Assembly: GCA_022457155.1 (NCBI GenBank)
Contig: JAJGOT010000418.1
Location: forward strand, 278,501 to 342,500
DNA length: 64,000 nucleotides
Reading direction: 5' to 3'
From: Cladopsammia gracilis
Lineage: Eukaryota; Cnidaria; Anthozoa; Scleractinia; Dendrophylliidae
A program made the position numbers and the translations under genes. The notes beneath the pieces are model-generated. The model was not told the origin of the DNA, did no database searches, and worked only from the letters and a program-made list of their open reading frames with translations. Positions 59,327-64,000 of the stretch are shown here, in pieces. Each line of letters opens with the position of its first letter. Positions within the stretch are counted from its first letter, which is position 1.

Positions 59327-62300
59327 ATGGAGCAAGCAAAGTCTCGATGCAATGGCCTCTTGGCATTTGCTGTGTTTGTGAACATAATACTAACTCTTAC
59401 GTCGGTCGGATTCGTGGTCTTTAAAGTACAGGTCTTGGAAAAGCAGGTTTTTCAACTTCAGACCAAGTCATCGGTGGCATTACAGACTGAAACCAGCGGC
59501 AATGGAGGACATGGAGATGATGAGTTAACACATCGAAGAAAAAGGTTTACTGATTCTCTTGGCGAAGCCAAAAGCTGCGTCAGCTGCCACAATGCTTGTG
59601 TCACACTGTTTGGCCTGGGAGCTTCTGCAAAGGTACGTGTATGTATGCAGGTCAAAATGTAACGTATCGTTTAGTTACTCCCGGATTCCAACTAGTACAA
59701 TGTGGTTCTAACTTTTAGGTTTTTAAATGAAGTTCGACAGTGTGGCAGTGTGACAGTGTGACAGTGTGACAGTGTGACAGTGTGACAGTTCGACAGTGTG
59801 ACATTGTGACAGTGTGACAGTGTGACAGTGTGACCATTTAAATGAAAGCTCTTTCGCATTGCTCTCTCATGGTGTTGTTTGTTTTTTCTTATATTTTACT
59901 AAACAGATTTCCGGATTTTTACTGAATTTTGATAAAATCGTTCGTTTAAGTCTCATATATTGGACATGTTTAATTTATTTGTTGCCTTTTGATATTTGAG
60001 GTATTCATTACAAAAACTGTCGCAAGGTATTATCATTTTATCGATCCCCAGCACTTCTTTAGAAATACAGTACCTACCAATAGAGATCAACACCCTTTGA
60101 CTTTCTCAGTGCAGGCAATTAGTATAGACGCGGCAAATGCAGTGAAAAACGAAAACAAAATTCATTTTGAATATCCAATTGTCTTTCTGCTAACTAGGCA
60201 AATTTCATTAAAACTTTGGTTTCACGGTCGATGCGATGATTTAATAGGTGGTTGATAACAGACAAACTAATTCTCATGTCAGCAGGAAGTTGTGATTTTA
60301 CTATTATTTTTTTCTTCAGGTCACGGTCAAATCAGGCAGCAATAGCACAGAAAAAGACGTAGTTTGCATGAGAGGTGAGAATCGACGCTGATGAAAGATT
60401 ATAAATCAAAAGGAAACATTTTAGTTAAATAAAAAGACTTAAATGAATTAAATCGAAGCAAAGATACTAAAAATTGCAACAACAAAGTCGTGAAAGTAAT
60501 GAAAGAAAAGTTACAGTTCTTTAGCGGAGTTTGTAATAGTACATCACCTGAAACAAATACCGTACCCTCGTAACTAATGTGTTGTGCTTTTAATAGGTGA
60601 ACGAGGGCCTCAGGGAAAGGAGGGTCGTCGAGGACATCGGGGCAGGCCAGGTTACATAGGCAAGCCCGGGAAACGAGGCCCACCTGGTCAGAGAGGTCCC
60701 CAGGGACGCAAAGGAAAACCCGGGAAAGCTTTTGCTGGAAATACATCCAAACTGATTGAAGAGATAGGTAAACCTGGATTTCAGATTGTATGACTATACT
60801 GATACATGACTTTGTGGAGCATCAGCTCAGTTTTTATTTAGTTTAACTTTTGTCACCCATAAATATCACCGAATAATGGCGAAGATAAACAATTTTTCTT
60901 TGAATATCAGTTTTTCAGACTTCTGAATAATACATATATTGTGGATGTCATGGTTTTATACAGCATCCATTTCTGTTATGTCTGTTATGCTTATTCATCT
61001 TGCAATCATGATACTGAGATATTTGAAATTTTTATCGTTTTCTTTTCTTACTTATTTTTTTCTTCTGTGTGTGATAAATTTGAATGAATTAGTCAAATAT
61101 GATTTTGCATTGACAAGTGAGGATAAAGTGAAGGGGCCGAGGAAGGGGAATGGAATCATCCTCATAAGTTTAGTCAAAGATACTATTCAGGGATTGCAAT
61201 TGTTATGACTTACAAACTAAAATAGCACTATTTAATTCACAGATTTGCCCAAGATCAAGAATAGACCTCCTGTTAACCTCACTACTATAGAAGGAAACAA
61301 CGTCTCTCTTCCCTGTCACTCAAAGGGCTTCCCTCAGCCAGTGGTCACGTGGTACAAGAATGGTGAAGTGATTGACAGTGGTAATTATGATGCAGAGACG
61401 GGAATGCTAACCTTTCCCAGCATTCAGTTCGCTGATCGAGGTTTGTACAAATGCGAGGCGAGGAATTTCGTCGGCTCTGATTCTGCAACTGTTGAAATTA
61501 CTGTCGAAGGTACAGAACTCTTTTCTAAAATACAATTTTTGCTTTGCTGTTGTTATGCTTTTTGGTTTTCTTTGAAATCCTCTTCATTTATGTTTCGTTA
61601 TGTTTCTGCAAAATTCTTTAACAGAATTGACTTTCCCAGAGATCTTTCGGACAGCAAAATTAAACACTTTAAAAATACATCATTAAATATTATCATTCTC
61701 AACGTCTCTCCTCTTCCGATCTCCTTTCCTCTCTCCCGATTCAGGGATTGCATTGCATTGCATTGCATTGCATTGCATTGTATTGTATTGTATTGTATTG
61801 TATTATTAATTCTGTAAACACATCTTTTTCAGTCCCACCGCGCTTTGTAGAGGCACCTGAGGTGTACCACATGGGATATGAGACCTGGGATACCACTTTA
61901 TCGTGCAATATCTTTGGATATCCACCGCCAAAAATTAAATGGACCCGGTCATTCCGGTCATTATCGGTTGGCCGTCACGTGATGGCTGGAAAAAACCTCG
62001 TGATCAAGGATACCCGGCGTGAAGATAGAGGACCAATCATGTGTCGAGGAGATAACCATCTGGGTCACGTGTACGCGCTGATAGTGTTGGTAGTGAACCC
62101 TGTGTGTAAGTGACCAGGAAAATAGCATGAAAAAGATAGGATGTAAATAAATACAAGCTTTACACTGACTTACACCACCCCCACCCCCCCCCCCCCGCCC
62201 CCCCCCCCCCCTCCCCCCTCGCCACTCCCCGTCTCTATCTGCTGAGATATTACAAACTTTATAGAATACCCAAGGTCTAGTTTGTAGGTTTAAAAGGTGG

Positions 62301-64000
62301 GAGAAGCTCACCACTCACCACAACACTATAATATCTGATCAAGATCTAGACTGAATTTAATTGAATAAGAAACGTGACGTTGAGGCCTCATCTGCTTGAA
62401 AATCAAAGGGCTAGAATTGGTTGGATCGTAATATCCTTTGTGCTAATGTCACGACCTCGTTTTCAGGGCCTTTTTCTGTTTCCTACCCCCTTAAATTTAA
62501 AACTGGGGTAAATACTCCACTTACCCTACCGCACCTTCACCTACCCTGATACTTGGTATCATACAACTATTGATTAATAAACTTTTCATATCCATTGTTC
62601 AATTTTATATCAAGTGGCTCCTGTCATTACCGTCGCACCACCCCCCGTAGTCACAGTAACAAAGGTATATGATTCAGTCACACTGCAATGTGCAGCCAGG
62701 GGGTCCCCCGTCCCTACCCTGGAGTGGAGCAAGGATGGAGTTGTGATTTCTACCAACACAACTTCACAGAGTGCCGAAGAGGTGACAGGAGAGCTTGTTA
62801 TTCCAAGCTTTGGCCCCTCTGATCAGGGCGTGTACACTTGTTTCTTTAAAAACTACGACAACGGAACTGCGGAGACTTTAACCACTGCAGGTAACAAATT
62901 ATTCATCATTAAATTGTCTGAGAAAAACCGCTGTTAATAGAAAATCGCAATGGGATATAAGTTTGACGGTCCAACAAGTAGCATTTTGACAGTTGAAAGC
63001 ATGCAAACTTTCGTCCATTTGACGCTCAACGCTTAACCCTCCGTTGACAAATGACAGTAAAAAATTCCTTCTTTTCTCAGTTGAAGTTTTACCTCATTGA
63101 GACCCTATTTTGCCTCACCTAAAAGTCTTCTTCGTTTACAGCTGGGAATTGTTCTTGCTTAAGGTTGTTCCTCTGATTGAGGAGCTCAAGGAAAGCTAGC
63201 TAAGTACTAAGGAGTTCTCTCTTGACAACATTGCTAACTGTGGAGACCAGACACGAGCTAAGGACCAGGCTGCAGGAAGACGTGGTAACACTGATATCAA
63301 CATCTTGAGCAAATGGATAATATAGTCTATTTTCTCTTGTCGCCTGTCTTAGGTCGGTACGAAGAGGAGCGGCTGGGGGGGGGGGGGGGGGGAAGGGGGC
63401 TGCAGCCCCCCCAGTCGTAAAAAATATAGTACATGTATTATTCGGGCAAAACTGGTCAACGATTTGGGCACCAAAGACACAGTAAAATTACTGAATTATT
63501 TTGTGATTCAATGTCTATTAATTTGTTTTTATTTCGTAACTCACATTACTTGTGAACTTGTGAAGCTCTATACTACATCAATCATGTCATTCATGTGATA
63601 GCTCCATTCAGATGCTAACCGCGTGAGCAGGCATAGAACGGCAAATTTGCACCAGGCCAAAATTTAGTCATAAACTGTTCCTGTTTACTAGTAGTTTTAT
63701 ATCTGTACCATTTTTATTTAATACACTTCATTCTGTAAAGAGTGGAAATGTAACACTTTTTAACCTAACATTTCCATCCATTAACATTACTTCAATATTG
63801 GGTATTTAAATGAAGTTATTTGGAATTTCTTAAATTATTTTCTCCTAAAGCGTACCCAGAATAGTAAAGCCCTTGCTGTACCAGCCAATATTAGAACACT
63901 TTATTAAAATACGTTTCTCGACTTTTTATTTTGATTTTAGAACTTGTTGGCTGCGGAGACCCTGGTGTTCCTGTGCATGGTTATAAGATTGGAAAAAATT
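59327..64000 (+). CDS. Type II membrane collagen-Ig-Sushi protein, tandem paralogue, cut by the window end
   Basis: Exons: 59327-59632, 60320-60374, 60597-60767, 61243-61509, 61833-62105, 62615-62890, 63941-64000 (first Sushi exon, truncated). All junction phases match the gene at 39539-49825. The N-terminus has the same MEQ-KSR-N start, membrane segment and VLEKQVFQLQ stalk. Its furin site is RRKR (70-73), and the Cys cluster CVSCHNAC is kept. The collagen exon (15 triplets) and the second and third Ig exons are nearly identical to the paralogue, while exon 1 and the first Ig are more diverged. The remaining Sushi and any TLDc exons would lie beyond 64000, so a TLDc end is expected but not seen. 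Confidence 0.9.
59738..59835. repeat. Octamer tandem repeat CAGTGTGA
   Basis: About eleven copies with a few substitutions, in intron 1 of the paralogous receptor gene. Confidence 0.9.
61744..61805. repeat. Pentamer repeat switching from TTGCA to TTGTA
   Basis: About five TTGCA units are followed by about five TTGTA units, in the intron between the first two Ig exons. Confidence 0.9.
62177..62220. repeat. Poly-C tract
   Basis: C runs with a few interruptions; possible assembly-error site. The corresponding minus frame is Gly-rich and spurious. Confidence 0.9.
62891..63940. other. Intron between third Ig and first Sushi exon of the paralogue
   Basis: Contains a poly-G run at 63376-63392 followed by GGAAGGGGGCTGCAGCCCCCC. 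No exon is recognised. The equivalent intron of the gene at 39539 is only 229 bp (45077-45305). Confidence 0.5.

Overview
The window looks like nuclear DNA of a cnidarian, most likely an anthozoan such as a stony coral. Reasons: AT-rich DNA; small phase-1 exons that each carry one extracellular module; cnidarian-type astacin metalloproteases with C-terminal ShKT domains; a fibrinogen/intelectin-like C-terminal domain of the kind common in corals; and abundant MITEs, LINE fragments and a Penelope-like element. The species cannot be fixed from sequence alone. I see no bacterial, viral or organellar genes. All gene models below are spliced by eye on GT-AG sites and reading phase; the phases close without a frameshift in every model.

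Layout: (1) 926-13255, minus: secreted astacin metalloprotease with TSP1, TSP1-like, MAM and two ShKT domains (16 exons seen). (2) 13256-19031: intergenic, repeat-rich, with a ~105-bp satellite. (3) 19032-28507, minus: secreted protein with signal peptide, PAN/Apple domain, a short fibrinogen-type N-terminal stub, then three tandem TLDc domains. (4) 31286-38156, plus: a compact second astacin with two ShKT domains; its introns hold a MITE, a tRNA-derived SINE and a dead LINE. (5) 39539-49825, plus: type II membrane protein with collagen repeat, three Ig, two Sushi and one C-terminal TLDc domain; its last intron holds a Penelope-like element with 471-bp inverted repeats. (6) 51691-57010, minus: type II membrane protein with collagen repeat, two Ig domains and an intelectin/fibrinogen-like C-terminus; its first intron holds a TTAA-flanked MITE. 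(7) 59327 to the window end, plus: tandem paralogue of gene 5, cut off in the first Sushi exon.

The most interesting theme is TLDc outside the cell. The well-known TLDc proteins (OXR1, NCOA7, TBC1D24, MEAK7) are intracellular, while here four complete TLDc domains sit at the ends of secreted or type II membrane proteins. Genes at 39539, 51691 and 59327 share one plan (short cytosolic tail, membrane anchor, coiled-coil-like stalk, furin-type site, collagen, Ig) and differ in the terminal module (TLDc versus intelectin/fibrinogen-like), a plan recalling collagen-bearing pattern-recognition receptors and soluble collagenous lectins. Together with two astacin proteases this could be an extracellular matrix or innate recognition locus; that function is inference.
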